The notes under the pieces were generated by a model that was not told the origin of the DNA, did not search any database, and was given only the letters and a program-made list of their open reading frames with translations. Shown here one piece after another: positions 1 through 15,100 of a stretch of 64,000 nucleotides of DNA; the first letter of the stretch is position 1, and the number at the start of each line of letters is the position of its first letter. The position numbers and the translations under genes are program-made. Location: NCBI RefSeq assembly GCF_905147365.1, contig NC_056417.1:11430501-11494500 (forward strand), given 5' to 3'. The stretch comes from Aricia agestis (lineage: Eukaryota; Arthropoda; Insecta; Lepidoptera; Lycaenidae).

Positions 1-102
1 ACGCCATATTGTTGTCGTGTGCGTGCCGCAGTTGCTGCATGAAAGTTCCACCCGCGGCCCGCGCGGGCTTGCTGCTGCGCCTGCGCCGCCAGCGGCGTTC
101 TC
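1..102 (-). CDS. ZAD-GATA gene exon 7 (truncated by window): start of GATA-type finger
   Basis: Acceptor CTTGTATTTCAG precedes 34 codons ending CSNCGTHTTTIWR at the window edge. C-x2-C-G-T followed by TTxIWR matches the first zinc knuckle of GATA fingers; the second Cys pair must lie outside the window. Confidence 0.8.
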
Positions 103-3100
103 CTGAAATACAAGTAGAAATGTTTCATTTAAATATGTCTGATAACAATTATGATTATATTGATTGATATGATTATATATTAAAGTTAAAAAACCACCAT
201 TAATTTGTAAAGAACATGTTACGCATTCGTACAGGCAATTCGCAGGTATTCCCTTCTCAATTCAGTGTTTGATTGTAATTTGTATGTTACTGGAATAATT
301 TAATTGATATTGACATTTTTGTAAGGGTGAAGCTAACGCTATTGTAAGGTAATGACAAGTAGTGTCGGCAACTCTAATATAAGATTAAAATTTTATTTTT
401 TTCACATTTGGCTGGAAGAAAATGCCACAAGGCATTAAGCCCGCCTTTGTACAATAACGTGCAAAACGTGTAAAAACAAATCATGATTATATACTATATT
501 CTCACAGTAAAAGGCTTTGATTGATATATAACTTACAGTATCAGGTGGCGGCCAGGCGGGCTCGGTGGCTGGCTGCGCGCGCGCCGGGCAGCTCTGTTTC
601 CTACGCGCCGTGCCGCCGGCGTTCGCGCTCGCAAGCGCCGCGCGCGTGTGCGTCCAATCGCCGTTCTACATGGAAAATATAAAAAGTTATCATTTACATA
701 GTTTATCCATGCGCGACTCGCCGTTTTGCACGTCAGCAAAATCAAGTGGGTCAGCAACAGCCGCTGCCGTCAGCTCGCCGTCCGCGTCACCGCATGACGT
801 CGACTCGTTGCGGGCTTCATCTAGTGCTATATAAAGCTGAGAACATTGCACTTTATATCACTTTCATTCATATTTTCTTTTACGGAAGTTATAGACCGTT
901 AATTAGAATCAGAAGGAGATCTGTTCTACAGTTCTCCAAATAACATAGGCAAGGCCAAAGTGTGACTAACACGTGAGTTTGACAAATGGTCCATCAACTC
1001 ACAATTACTGTAATTATGTTATTTCAGTGCACTGTCTTACACGTTTGGGATTACTATAGTTTGTTAGAAATCATTAGATAATTTTGTCATCGGTTCATAC
1101 TTCATACACATTGATGGCCGCTAAGAGACATTTTACGTTTAAGGTTGGTGAAAATGTACATTAGTATTTGATGAATAATTAAATAATTAAACACATTACT
1201 AAATCTTCATAACACATATGATCGTTCTTGCCAATGACCTAGAAATGCGCGATTTCTTTACAAAATAAGACAAACATGGAGTACAGGATAAAATCAGGTA
1301 ACTGTATACGCATAAAAATTAGTTTCCGGTACCTCAAGGCATAAGGAAAGTCCTAAGCCACATTACAATCTGAATTTTAATCGCCGATACACGATAATAT
1401 TTAGATTTAAACGAAATGCCATTGTTATCTATATTGTCATGACCAAATAAGCTTATTATGTAATTACATAATTATTTTGTTAATAAATAAATATTTCTGC
1501 TGCAGTGGCCTGATGACGAAATTTTGTGCAATATTCTTGAATTTTGTTTATTATTGAAAAAAAAAAACTAAGAAACAAAATATTGCCATAATACTGCATG
1601 TCAAAGCTAAGACATAAAATCTTTTCCCGTAGTTCAGAAAAAAGATATTTATCTTAAGAAAAAAAATTGTACTTAATATTTCATATGTCTCGAAACTTAT
1701 CTTTACGTTACCAATAACAAGAAAAGGAAAACACAACAATAGTACAACATAAAGCAACGACCTTTATGATTAAGGGCGAGGCCACACTGCTTTAATGCGT
1801 TGCTAAAGCACCGTATGTAGAAGAGTAGCTTGGCGGGGGGCGGGGGCCCTATATAAAAATTTGTTTGGGAGCCCTTATGAAGGGTAAATTACGTTTTTGG
1901 GGGCCCCCGTGTAATTGATACAGTAGATACAGCGTTAGCTACGCCCCTGATTGTACGCCACGTATTTGCGTTGCAGCGACGTGCGACAACACAATACAAA
2001 TCGGTGACAGCGCAGCGCGACATTCACTCTCCCACTCTTGTCTGTCTTCCGGTCAAATCAACGTTCGACGGACGACGACACAACTCATCAAAGGCAAGTC
2101 ATAAAAATATATTATGTATGTAAAATGATCAACACCGCAACGCGATGGATCAATATGTGGCCTCGCTTTTCTTAAAAGCAATAAACTCTGACGTTTTATT
2201 TGAGGAAACTTGTTTATTTCAATAAACAATGCACTAGGTGTGCAGTATGTAAATTGCACTATTTGTTTAACGATAACTGTACCATTTTCTTAGAATCACT
2301 ACAATATCTCGTCAGTAAAGTTGTGAAGTCATGTATATACTTATCTGATACCGCAAAACAATATCATTATTTATTTTTGACATTTTTAAAATGCATGTAA
2401 CATTACTTGCGTTCTTAAGAGGAAAAATACAAAATGCGGGTTTATGTACTATGTACGAATGCTCGTTATTATACGAATGTTAATTTTTACTGTTACGCCG
2501 GTGATCTGCCTAAGTTTTTGTGCGAAGCATGGTTGTCCCATGTTATGGCTGAGATTTAATATTTATTGAAGCGTATAATTTATGCGTCAGCGTTGCGTCG
2601 TCGCAGCGCTGCCGTTTGACGTATAGCCGGCCACAGGGGCGCTGCGTTATCACAGCGTCATTACAGTCTTAACGTCAACACACAAATGTCACATTAAAAA
2701 TACACCCCCTCCCGTTCGTCTCGGGGGCTGCTGTCCGTCATGTGTGCGTTGCGCGCTGCTGTCACGACGAAGCGCGCCATGTGAATTGTGTGTGGTTATT
2801 TGTATGCTGACGCAACGCACCGTGTGGACTGGCTCTTATCTCACGGGTACCCTAGCGTACGATGCGACAAAACATACATTATTTTTTCTATTTATTCTTA
2901 ATATCGAATACAGTACTTACCGGCATAAGTCCGTTGGGCGGCGGCGGAGGCGCGGGCGCTCGCAGCGGCGACACCGTCATACCAAGATGTTTGCTGTTGA
3001 TTAGCCGCCGCAGCAGTTGCGTTGCTTCGCCGCCGCGACCTGCGCAGTAAAACATACATGAGTTTAGAAAGAGAACTGTAATAATTATTACTGGTCACGC

Positions 3101-6100
3101 TAATGCATGGCACATTCGACAAAAACAATGACAAAAACTGAGGTGGGCAATTGATTTTTTACCCCTTTTTTTAATGTGATATTCGTCTATAATTAAGAAT
3201 GTTGCCTACATTATTGTGAGCGACGACGCAACTCTTCAATGAACATGTCACAAAATAAATAATGTAATTTAAAAACATAAAAAAGCGTCGGACCAACTTG
3301 CGGTGACGCACCCAAACAAATTTAAGTGAAATAAGAAATGAACAAATGAGGGCTTTTGCCTTTTGATATTCTATTTGCCACCAGGTGCCGCTATGTAGCG
3401 TTAGGGTCTATAGTATCTTGTGTCAAAAAGGTATATTATCGTGATACATGAAAGCGGTTTGACACGATATAGACCCTAAGGGCTATAACTCACCGGGAAG
3501 CCAACGCGACGCAGCCAGTGTCTAAGCAACGTCTGGCGTCTCTACGTCGCCGCAGAGTGGTGTTTTTTAACACCCGACAAAAAAGAGGGTTGTTATAAGT
3601 TTGACGTATCTGTCTGTCGGTCTGTCTGTCTGTCTGTCTGTCTGTGGCATCGTAGTATCCAAACGGGTGGACCGATTTTGATCTAGTTTTTTTTTGTTTG
3701 AAAGCTGACTTAATTGAGAGTGTTCTTAGCTATAGTTCATCATCATCAGCCTGCTCTGTACTGAAAAATCGCTGTTCATCTGGTTAATGAAGGGCCGATT
3801 AGCAACTTGCAGTCGTTTGGTGGGCTTTATTGCATTCTAGGTCGTGACATTCATGAATATTACACATTGATGGAAAGTTGACCTGGTGCTGCAGCATCAC
3901 CTGGTAATCAATAGGATACCCAACTCCTCACCAACTTAGAGCAATGGTTTCGTGTTTGGGCCCATTTTCAATTGCGACAACTAGTAAGACGTAGATAGCC
4001 AATAAATTTTTGCATGCTGCTGCTGCAGCATCACCTGGATTCTATAGGAGCCGAGCTCCATATTAAGAAACCAAAGTGAAGGTTTCATGTTTGGACTCAT
4101 ATTGACGGCCTCATCAAAAAAGACACTCCTAGATGGTATTCATTGGGATATAATATGATCCTGTTGATAGGAATTATTCTGCAGTATAACCAACACAAGT
4201 TTAAAAAGCTTGAAATAAAATTAAATTAAGAAATTTAAAAAAACCCCCGCCAAAAAACTTTAAAAAGTAATGAAATAATATATTTTACTGACTTTAAGTT
4301 TAAATAATTCCTAAGTTTAAAGTGATATTTTAGTCCATAATTGTTGTCAAGGTGTGTCGGGGGACCGCTAATGTAGATGTTTGATTTCATAAAACATTAT
4401 AGTATCGAGACAATCAGTGACATGGCGATACAAAATGCAAAAGACACTGTTGGCGGTCCCCCGACACACCGTGACAACAATTATGGACTAAAATATCACT
4501 TTACACTTAGGAATTATTTAAACTTAAAGTCAGTAAAATATATTATTTCATTACTTTTTAAAGTTTTTTGGCGGGTTTTTTTTTTTAAATTTCTTAATTT
4601 AATCTTAATGTTAAGTTTAAAAAAAGCAGCGCTTGCAGCGACGTAGAGGTAGGAGTACGATACAGAATCGGCCAGATGGTAATGTCACTGGCTACGTCGC
4701 GTTGGCTTCCCGATGAGTTATAGCCCTAAGGCTACATAGCAGCACCTGGTGACAAATAGAATATTAAAAATCCTCATTATCTATGCACTATGAAATCCAA
4801 CATACCGTTTTGTTTATGGAGAGCCTGCCATAGAGATTCCTTGTCGTTTTCGTTCTCGTGCGGCGGTTTAGGCGAAGACTGCGTTGAAGGCACAGACTGA
4901 GTTTCCTCTGGGTCATCCTACATATTTTATATACTTAAATTAATTGTATTAATATTATAAAATTTGGTATACAGGTGATTTGAAATAACTGAGAAGTTAC
5001 AGAAATGATATTGTATCTTGTTTAATGAATCTCGTTCTTTAACAAAATACTTCAGTCAACGTCGACAGTACAATAATAACTTAAAGTTTAAACAGTTAGC
5101 AGTACAATGCTGGTGTTTACTATGTAATTTGCCTTCATCAGAAGTGTCCTTTCAATCTCATGTTATTATGTAAAGTGTAAACACACACACAGTTGTGCCT
5201 AATTTGGTTGTCCAATTTTTTACACAAACATACCAAAATAGTCACATTTAGCTAACATACATTATTATACTCAATTAACGCTCGCTGCAAACTGCGTTTG
5301 CAAATAAATGTTACGTGTATATCAAAACGCTAAATGTCGCTATTTTAAACCTCGGATTACTATGCGGCTACCGGCGCGGTAGCTAATATTTAGATGTTAA
5401 AAAAAGTTGATAAAATAATCATACATAGCTAGCAAACACCATATACATCGCATAATAAATACATGGCCGGCAACGCACCAGCAGCTCTAATGTTTTGGAA
5501 TGGATGGAAAACAACTATCGTCAATTCGTCCATGGGCGACGGTAGTTGCTTTCCATCCCCGTTTGCTCCTTTGCCCCCTTATTGTATTAAAAAAAATAGT
5601 TTGGGCGGCTCACCTGCGAGATCTCGGATATATCCATCTGCAGCCTGTCGGGGTCGGAGCCGCTGCTGCTCTGGCTGCACTCCTCGTACCCCGCGCCGTC
5701 CTTCCTCTTGCCCTTCCCGAACACGTGCTGCTTGTACTCGTCCGCGAAGCTCGCCGGCCGCGGCGCCGCGTACTCGCGCTCCGCTCGCTCGCTCGGCTCG
5801 CTGTCCGCCTTCGAGTACAGGGATAAATCGATTTCCTTGTTGTCGTGGTCGCTGTGTGGGCTCGTGACCTGCGGCGCGTAGTACTGATCGTCGTACTCCT
5901 GCGGCGCTTCCTCGTAGCCAGGCGGAAGGCGGTCGGTCTCGCGCGCGACCGCCACCGCCTTACTTATTATGTCGATGACGGCGTTGCAGTGCATAACCTC
6001 GCGCGCGCGGTCCGCGGGCGGCAGGGTCGGCACGCTGTTGAACGTGATGTGCGGCTCGGCGGGCTTCGCGTACTTCGTGGGGTCGTAGTTCTTGATCTGC

Positions 6101-9100
6101 AGCAGCGCGACGGCCGCCTGCCGGCTCTCGAGGTTCTTTTCCTCGGTGGAGTCCGGGGACCCGACCTCGTACTCGTGCCGGTCGTACTCGTCGCCCAGCG
6201 GCTTGATTATCTCCTCCAGCTTCGCCGCGGTGATGCTCAGGACCTCCTGCGAGCAAAGAAAAACGTCAGGCGCCGATTCCGAGATAGGAGCGACCAATGA
6301 GGGGCGCGCCGCCGTTGACATTTCGTGATACGCTTCCACCGCCCGATAAGATAAAGTTGTAGCGCGGCGGCGGTGCAGTGGCCCCCGTGAATCGGTCGAA
6401 GATGCACTCTCAGCGCGCACGCGGAGTGAGTAGGAGCGTGGTCGTATGTTGTGTGGTGTGTGTGGCGGTTACATAAGCTATGCTGTTCTCTGTTATAGGT
6501 GTTAGTGATAATAAGTGTCCTAGTGTACGCGGGCTGGGCTCGGGGCGAGGGTCGGCCGTGCGACGTCTCCGTGCCAGATGTCAACAATCTCACGCTTAAC
6601 TGTTCCCGGCGGGATATCACTGAGATACCTGACTGGCCGGAGCGACTTACCACAGCCGTTGACAAAGGTAGCTTTTTCTTTTTTTATAGAAAGGAAAACT
6701 TTACAAACTAGCCGTACCACAGATTTATAATGCAGCAAGTTAGTATAGATATTTGAAATGTTCATTCCTCAAATCGGCATTGAAATATGTAATATTAAGA
6801 GCAACGTAATTTAGCTTGGGAACACATTTTGAATAGAGTCGTAAGTTATAACCACGTAATATTTAATGAAATTCTCGCTTTGACGACTAGCCCTCAACAT
6901 AACAATGATCAATATTATGTGTATTTATTAGGAAGGCCATACGATGTGTAACTTTAATGTTAATATTGAATAAATATGATGACAAAACCTGAAGCAGAAC
7001 ATATTGTAGATATTACGTATGAACAGTTCCCAACCAGCGGGCATGTTGGAAGGACAAAGGTGTTAGGGTGCACCCCTCTATTCTTCTTAGAAGTTAAGAA
7101 AGTAAGTTAATCAAAACATGAAGTAGATCTAAACTCTAAGGCAGTCCATAATCCTATAATAACATTGAACAATACTTTATAGTATGAACAATTTACAATC
7201 TAAGCGCACGCGGCACGGAAGAGTTTCATAAAACTTTCTGATCCTTTTTTGATGAATCAGAATATTTTGATAACATTTACTAATACCATATAATATTAAG
7301 GTAATTAATTTTTTTTACCAAATTTTTTTACTTAAGAGATAATAGAGATTTTTTAAGTGCGTACATAGATTAATCTCGCCTGAAACAATATTTATCAACA
7401 AGTGTTATGTACACCTATTTACTGGTATGTGTTTAACACGGATTTGCCCGATAAGCACGACTCATTGGGTACAAGATAAATTATTAGAAGTATAAAACCT
7501 AATCTTATTAGTGCAAACAGATAATAAATTATCCATACGTAATACATAATTATCCGGACCCACCCCCCCCCCTACTATATCCTCTATCTTACTTGTCCAA
7601 TCGACAATCCTACTAATATTATAAAGCCGAAAGTATGTGAGTTTGTATGTTTGTTACTTCTTCACACCTAAACGGCTGGACCGATTGCGACAAAATTTTA
7701 CAAGAAGGTAGCTGTCATCCTGGATTAACACATAGGCTACATTTTTTACCGACTTTCAAAGTGGAGGTTATGTTATGTTCGTTTTTTTTATTTTTTTATG
7801 TTTAACGATTACTCCGCTGTTTATGAACCGAGACTTTGCCTCGGCCCGTCTGCTTGAGGGGGCTGCGCCCCCCCAAACCCCTCCCCCTTCCTAGTAGTGT
7901 TGCTTTTTACGAAATGGTGTCACATCGTAGTTTCGCTTATAACGAAATGGTATCGCGTTGTTGTGCTGAGTTTAAATTGTCCTTTTTAGGAACAAACTAA
8001 GTTATTTACCATAAATGTTCTACTAACCTAAACTAAACACACAGATTTCGAGGGTCATTTGATTAACAGGCTTTCGTCCCGTCTTCTACTTGGGGGGCTG
8101 CGGCCCCCCGACCCCCGTTCCTTTTCGTGTCACAAGCGGCAAAGTATTCATTTATCATAAAAAATCACATCTGAACATAAAATATATATTTTTAACTCCT
8201 TCGTTTTGGAAATCAGTTAAAAACAATAGTATAAGACAGAATAATCAACTTCCATCTCTCAGTCATCCAAATTGATGTTTCCGATCATCAAAATCAATTC
8301 GTTTTGTCTCTTATACCAATAACTATTTACCTATGAAAACACAATTTAGTTTACCTAATAAATGGCGGGTAATTGTACAATGTACATGTATTTTTTTTAT
8401 TAACCCCCGCCAAAAAAAGAGGTGCGTTATAAGTTTGACGTGTCTGTCTGTCTGTAATTCTGTGTATCTGTCTGTCTTTTTGAAAGCTGACATGATCGAG
8501 AGTGTTCTTAGCTATAATTCATCATCATCAGCCTGCTCATTGCTGAAATATCACGGTTTATCTGGTTCGTGATAGGCCGATTAGCAACTTGCAGTCGTTT
8601 GATGGATTTTATATTTTGCATTCTGGTTCGTAATCGTGACACTTATGAATATATACACATTAATAGAAAGTTGACCTGGTGCTGCAGCATCAGCTGGTAA
8701 TTAATAGGATACCCAACTCCTCATCAACTTAGAGCAGAGGTTTTGTGTTTGGGCTCATTTTAATTGCGACAACGTAAGTAGATAAATACTAAATATTTGC
8801 ATGCTATGCTGCTGCAGCATCTACTGGATTCTATAGGAGCCGAGTTCCGTATGAACCCCGAGTTCGTATGAACGAAGTGGAGTTTTCATGTTTGGGCTCA
8901 CATTGACGGCCTCATTATATTTAACATTCCGATATTATTCAAATTAAAAAAAATAGTTTTGATTTCCTGCGGAACCCTTCATGGGCGAGTCCAACTCGCA
9001 CTTGGCAGCTGTTTTACGTTAGCCCCCCCTATCAAAGCTATATAAAATATTGTTTGTCGAAGTGTAAACATGTCTCTATATTTCATGAAATTATTGACTT

Positions 9101-12100
9101 TGCTTTAACACTTTACAGATCACGTGCTGGTTACCTTCTTCAATAACAGCATAACGAATGTGACGCGGCTACCCAGCCTCCCAGGCAGTAGAATAGCAAT
9201 CAGCTTCAAAAACAACCGCATTAGAGACGTACAAGAGGACGCGTTTAGAAACATACAGCGCCTCGTCTACTTGGATCTTAGCAATAACTGTATATCAGGT
9301 ATGTTGTATTTACTGGTAAAATGATAATGATTCGAGGCGGCCTTTATCTATGGAATGATAAATAGAGATAATAAAAAATGTAGCGCGCCTTTTTGTCTTT
9401 TTGTGAGGTGCTCTACAAGAAATGTAGTAGTTTACATGAGGAAATGCTTTACGCAACGCCGGCAGATTGGGGATATCGGCCGGGGTATGTGGGACTCCCC
9501 TAGCGTACGGCGTACCCACAAAAACCCCATGGTGCTCCACTCCTTGCTTAAGAGGAGTCTACACCGCCCTTTTTTCCATACAAACGTTGTCCCCTGTTTC
9601 CTCCCTGGATAATGCTAGTAGAGTTATATATTTTTTCCTGAATATCTACAGCCACCAGTGGCGAAGAGTCCACATAACCCGATTCCCGTCGGCTTCCCTT
9701 TTGGAAAATCGAATCTATGGGCCAAATACATTTTTATCTAATAAATATTTTACATACTTAAAAAACTTTGAATTCACTAAACGCCTACAAAATTTTATAT
9801 GCAATAAATTTTTCTCTCACTTGAAATAGTTTGAATTAATAATTAATCGCCTACAAATTTATATAGGCAATGCAACGTGCATGCCATCTCTGATAGAAGC
9901 CGATAAATTAGCGGGTTATTTCTTCATACAACGATATTTCATAGAAAGCATCTGTCCTTTTCATTCCTGTGAACTAATCGTCATTTTCTGTCTCGTTCTA
10001 CCACGCGCCAATGTACTCGGAAATAAGCCGATACTCGGCGAGTTATTACGGAGAAAGGTTAATTAGCAACGCACAAGTGCGAGCGAGAAAGATGAACTTC
10101 ATGAAGTAAAATTGTTATGAGTCAAATGGCGGATGAGTGTTTGTAAACAACTTGTTTGGTTTGTGTTTGAATGTCGAATGTTATTTGTTTTAGCGTTAAG
10201 AAGAGTGCAGTGTCGCGAATTTAAATTAATTTTATATTGTGATTTGTTAATTTTGACTCGTACAGCTGAGACTGTTGTATGACAGATTATTTGCTGTCGA
10301 AGGAAACTTCGTTTCCCAAACTTAGTTTTGAATGACCGTAGTCCGCATGTGCCGTCAGTCGTCACATGCTAATCGTCATTTTCTGTCTCGTTCTACCACG
10401 CGCCAATGTACTCGGAAATAAGCCGATACTCGGCGAGTTATTACGGAGAAAGGTTAATTAGCAACGCATACAACTTAACTCAGAAGGCATTTTTCAAAGG
10501 CATCATTATCAAACTTGAAACTCGAACATTGTTGAACATCAGTGCTGAGCGTTTTGGTAAGTAGATTTGTTACTCCGGCTTCCCTTCCGAAAATATTTAC
10601 CCTTCGCCACTGACAGCCACTAATACAATGTTCCTATGTTTTCTTTTTTTTTCATAACTTAATTATTTAATAAGATATGAACGTTCAAAAACCCAAAAAA
10701 ATGGCCAGATTTTCCGCTGTGTTCAAACATCCAGAAAACAGATTTGGCTAGATTATGCAAAAAAAAAACATAGGAACACAGCTCAAGCCTTTCTTTAATC
10801 TTTAATGAATGAAGTACTTAATATAATTAAGTTTTGGAGAAGGAATCAGGGGACAACGAATCGTTGATTTTCTGCAGTTGTCTCTATCGCGTTCTGCGTT
10901 ATAGGTTTGAAGTAAGGGAGACAGCTATAGATATTACACGTACTTTTTTTCATTTCTCTAGCCCCTGGTGTATCCTCTTAAGGGTGCTTAAGGTAGAGTT
11001 TCGGGTACGACAGAACCTAGTACCTACCGCAACTCTGCTGAAATGTAGAGCCCCCATCACTATTAATTTCAAGTCCAATAGTATTTAATTAAGAGGATAC
11101 ACCAGGGGCGAGAGAAATTCAAAATAGGTATTTTGAAAATGTATTGCTGTCTCACCAATCTCAAGTCTCCCACCGCAGAGCGCGATAGAGACAACACGAC
11201 AAAAGTTCTAATAAAATAAAAGAAAATCATCGATTCGTTGTCCTCTGATTCCTTCTCCAAAACTTAACCGATTTAAGTACTTTTTTCATTAACAATTAAA
11301 GCAAGGCTTGAGCTGTGTTCCTATGTTTTACTTTTTTTGGTATATTCCAGCCAGTTTTGTTTTATGGGTGTTTGAACACAGAGAAAAATCTGGCCATTTT
11401 TTTGGGTTTTTGAACGTTTATATCTTCTTTAATAATTAAATTATAAAAAAAAAGAAAACATAGGGACATTGTATTAGTGGCCATAAATATTCAGGAAAAA
11501 AATTATAACTCTACCGGTATTATCCAGGGAGGAAACAGCGGACAACGTTTGTATGGAAAAACGGCGGTGTGGATCGCTCTTAATTATTATGAATATACCA
11601 AAACGTGATGTAATGTGGCAGTGATAATAAATAGTCGGTATAATAACATAAGCGAGGGTTTTCCCCACTAAGCACTACATTATAAAGCAAACAGAACATC
11701 ATAAAATGAACATAGTCGGTATTTCTTCTGAACCTTCCTTCTTCTTCTGAACTCATAAGTCATAAAGAACCAATACCTTATCAGGTTTAGTCACTGTCAC
11801 TCATTATAAGTTTGTAGCGACAAACGACAAAAAAATCGAAAAAACTATTGGTCAACACATCATAGACGACTATAAAATATGCCCTATAAATATTTATAAT
11901 CTATATTATTAAAAAAAGCAGCAATAAGCTTCATACTCTATAAGAGGAGTACATTCTCAGCCAAGTAACGTAAAAGCATAAAGGGTAACATTATGTTAGT
12001 GTGACCACTGACCAATGACCATTAATGCCCCTCCCACTGATTTGTTTTTTCCCAAACCGATAACCTCTAAGCACCTCTGAGACTCTAGAAAAATGTTTTT

Positions 12101-15100
12101 ATCAATAATTGCAATTCAAGATACCATCTCAGCTCTGCTATAATTAGTCAATCAGACCAGTTAATATGCCACCAAACAGAATTTCTTAGTTCGGTGGCAG
12201 TTTTGACTATAAATCTTTCTCACCTTGCGTTTAAGCCTGATAGCAGGTAGTTGTTTAACAACAACTTCATACAGATAAGAGCTCTATCGATCAAATGAAG
12301 AACAAGTGCGTCACAGTGCTTCACGTTATCTTCCCATCTGTTTACATTGTCACCTGTTTACTACACAATATACTAGCAGTGCTTTAGAAATTGGGAATGG
12401 GCTGGCTCGACTGTAAATGGGCCATTTAGACCCTCAAAAACACGAAGAAACATCCTAGCGTTTAAATTAGCAGGGTGGGGTAGAAACCTGCAACGTACAT
12501 ATTTGTAACTTCTGCAGATATCCATGAACGCCTACAGGAGTTGTAACATTTACATCTGTCATCATGACCTGCGAGTTGCGACGCTTGTATTTGTTTTTCG
12601 TTCGTAATCTACTGATTTTATACGAATGCGACAGAAAATAGTAATGTTTTTCTTTTATAAGTAGGGTTGCCATCCGTCCGAATTTCCCCGGATTTGTCCT
12701 AGTTTGAAGGGCGTCCGGGGTGCGTCCGGCCGGGTTTTTGAAAAGTGTCCGGTTGAAATCCAGACACTTTTAATCAGAGTTTAACTTTTAAGTCATGCAG
12801 CAATAAACGAAAGATAAAAACTCGCTAAGCATACACACGGTTTCTTGCACGGACTTGAGTTAGTCAGATTTTTACAAATTCTTGTTGGAAAAGCAAAAAT
12901 TGGCAAAACGTTATCGTAAATACTCTTTAAAAGGTGTCCGGGGAAATAACCACATTTCGGCCAAATGTCCGGGTATTTTGTCGTGCCTGACCGGCGAAGG
13001 GAATCTGGGTGATGGCAACCCTATTTATAAGTATATTTCTTTGGCGCGCCATTGAAGAAAGAATCCGAAAGGGCTAGATGAATTAAATACCTCTCTAAAA
13101 GATACATCGCAATTGGCATTTTCTAGCAATGAGTTATTTCCCATTTAAGTTGCAAAGAAAATTTTCAGGTGATGTGCTCCGCAGCGAGATATTCCAAGGT
13201 CCCTACAGCGATGGAGTATACGGCAGCCTCGCGCTGGAGACCCTCAACTTGGGCTTCAACGAGATCCACTCCCTGGACAGATACCTGTTCCAGTACACGC
13301 CCAACCTGACCAGGCTCTATCTGAACAACAATCCCATTGAGATATTAGACCATGTGACGGTGTTAGCGTTGTCGAGCGCGACGAATTTGGAGGTATGAGA
13401 TTATTATTAAGGTCCTCTTGTGTCAGCCTTGTCAATCAGTTTAAGAGATATTACATGAGGAAATAGCATTATATTTATCCCTGGTTAAATAAAATGCTAG
13501 ATGAAAGAGACGGTATGATTTTAAAACATACATCTCAGATTTGCGCAAGTGGACTTTGTCACTCTTTTTGTCTAATCAAGACTTGAAACTCATTCTGCCT
13601 AGAAAAAATTTTACCCCGTTACAATTAAAACGATCTTCACGTACATAAGTTGAAGTTATACAAATTGCAATGTTGCTCTAGTCTGTTAAGCTTTTCCAAA
13701 TTATCATACAAGTAAAAATTTTGTAGAAATAACTAAAACATTGGTGTAAATGGGGTTAAGATACATTTTAGTTACTTAATCCCACTATATTTTAAAGATA
13801 TAAATCGACAAGTTCTTTCACCTGCATAGAAAATAAATGATCTACCCTCAAAATATGCTCTGCATTTCAGGTGCTGGACCTCTCAAAGACTGCCATCGAC
13901 AGTATCCCGTTGGACGCGTTCAGAGGCCTGGTCAACCTGCGCCAACTAGATCTATCTGGGAATGGGTTTGTGACAGTCCCTGAAAGCCTCAGCTTGGTTG
14001 GCAGCACTCTGCAGTATTTGACCTTCAACAACAACCCTATTATAGAGCTCAATGACGATAGTTTTGTGGGTAAGTGTTTTTATTCTCATTGCCCATTTCC
14101 GCTAGTAATATGTTAGTGGTTAGAATAGTCCTATGTCTTTTCCCGGGACTCAAAATATCTCCATGCCAAATTTCAGCAAAATCGGTTCATCGGTTTGAGC
14201 GTGAAGAGGTAACAGACAGACAGACAGACAGACAGACAGACGGACAGACAGACACACTTTCGCATTTATAATATTAGTATGGATTAGAAGGATTGTACAG
14301 CGGGTGATTATTATATTTTATTCACTTTCGAGACTAAGGGTGGGGTGGGTCATAATGCACCAGAGGCGTAGTCATAGTTAAGGTTAAAGTTAAAGTAAGT
14401 CGGTACAACTCACCCTTAAGCAAATACTTTTATAGCAGCGCCTTTTCTACTTGAAAAATAAATAAGCGCCTGCGACGCCTTAGCACTTTTATAGGTAACA
14501 GCAACTATTTTTTTTAAGTAGGAAAGTTGCTACCATAAAAAAATACAATTTTTAACCTAATCATTCTATGAAATAATCATGATAGTTTAAATACATATCT
14601 AATAGTGTCTGTTTTCTATTCCATGTACTATGTAGGTACTACCAGAGAAGTTGTTTCATTGGCAGATGGCGGACCTTTGTAATGTGGTCGATTTTTGTTA
14701 AACCCAGCCGACAGATCACGAATTACCTACCTACATTGAATTAAAAATAATCCGACCAAATCACGTAGGTCTGTCAACTACCTATGAATCAATTTCTTCG
14801 ATGGTTCATATTTCTATGATAAGAGAGAGTAAAAAATCGCAAAGAGCTGTGTATAGGGCTCTCTTATTTGAGCCAGTTGATTTCGATTTTTTCGGCTTGA
14901 TATTTTACGCAGATTTTACAAATAAATACCAAACCATAAAAAATTGCTTGAGGTTATCAAGTTTATTTCGGACATTAGGGGGAGGATGTTGCCAACGCAT
15001 TAGATCGTAATTATCTTACATTTCGGACGTACTTATGATTTCACCACAGATACCAAAATTATATTAATAGACAGGCACATAAAAACTTTATTTATAACAC

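Larger units (their letters stand above)
3362..4768. mobile_element. Composite foldback in ZAD-GATA intron 4
   Basis: Outer arms: GATATTCTATTTGCCACCAG with GGGAAGCCAACGCGACG on the left, mirrored by CGTCGCGTTGGCTTCCC and CACCTGGTGACAAATAGAAT on the right. Inside are a small hairpin (3411-3479), an interspersed repeat (3575-4150) and a long palindrome (4218-4604). Confidence 0.75.

Noticed and set aside
5845..6300. Plus-strand open frame of 151 codons
   Set aside because: Antisense shadow of ZAD-GATA exon 3, open because the exon is GC-rich; no start context or domain.
12000..12660. Extra LRR gene exon in intron 3
   Set aside because: Scanned for in-frame LRR codons between good splice sites; none found, and phases of exons 3 and 4 already match.
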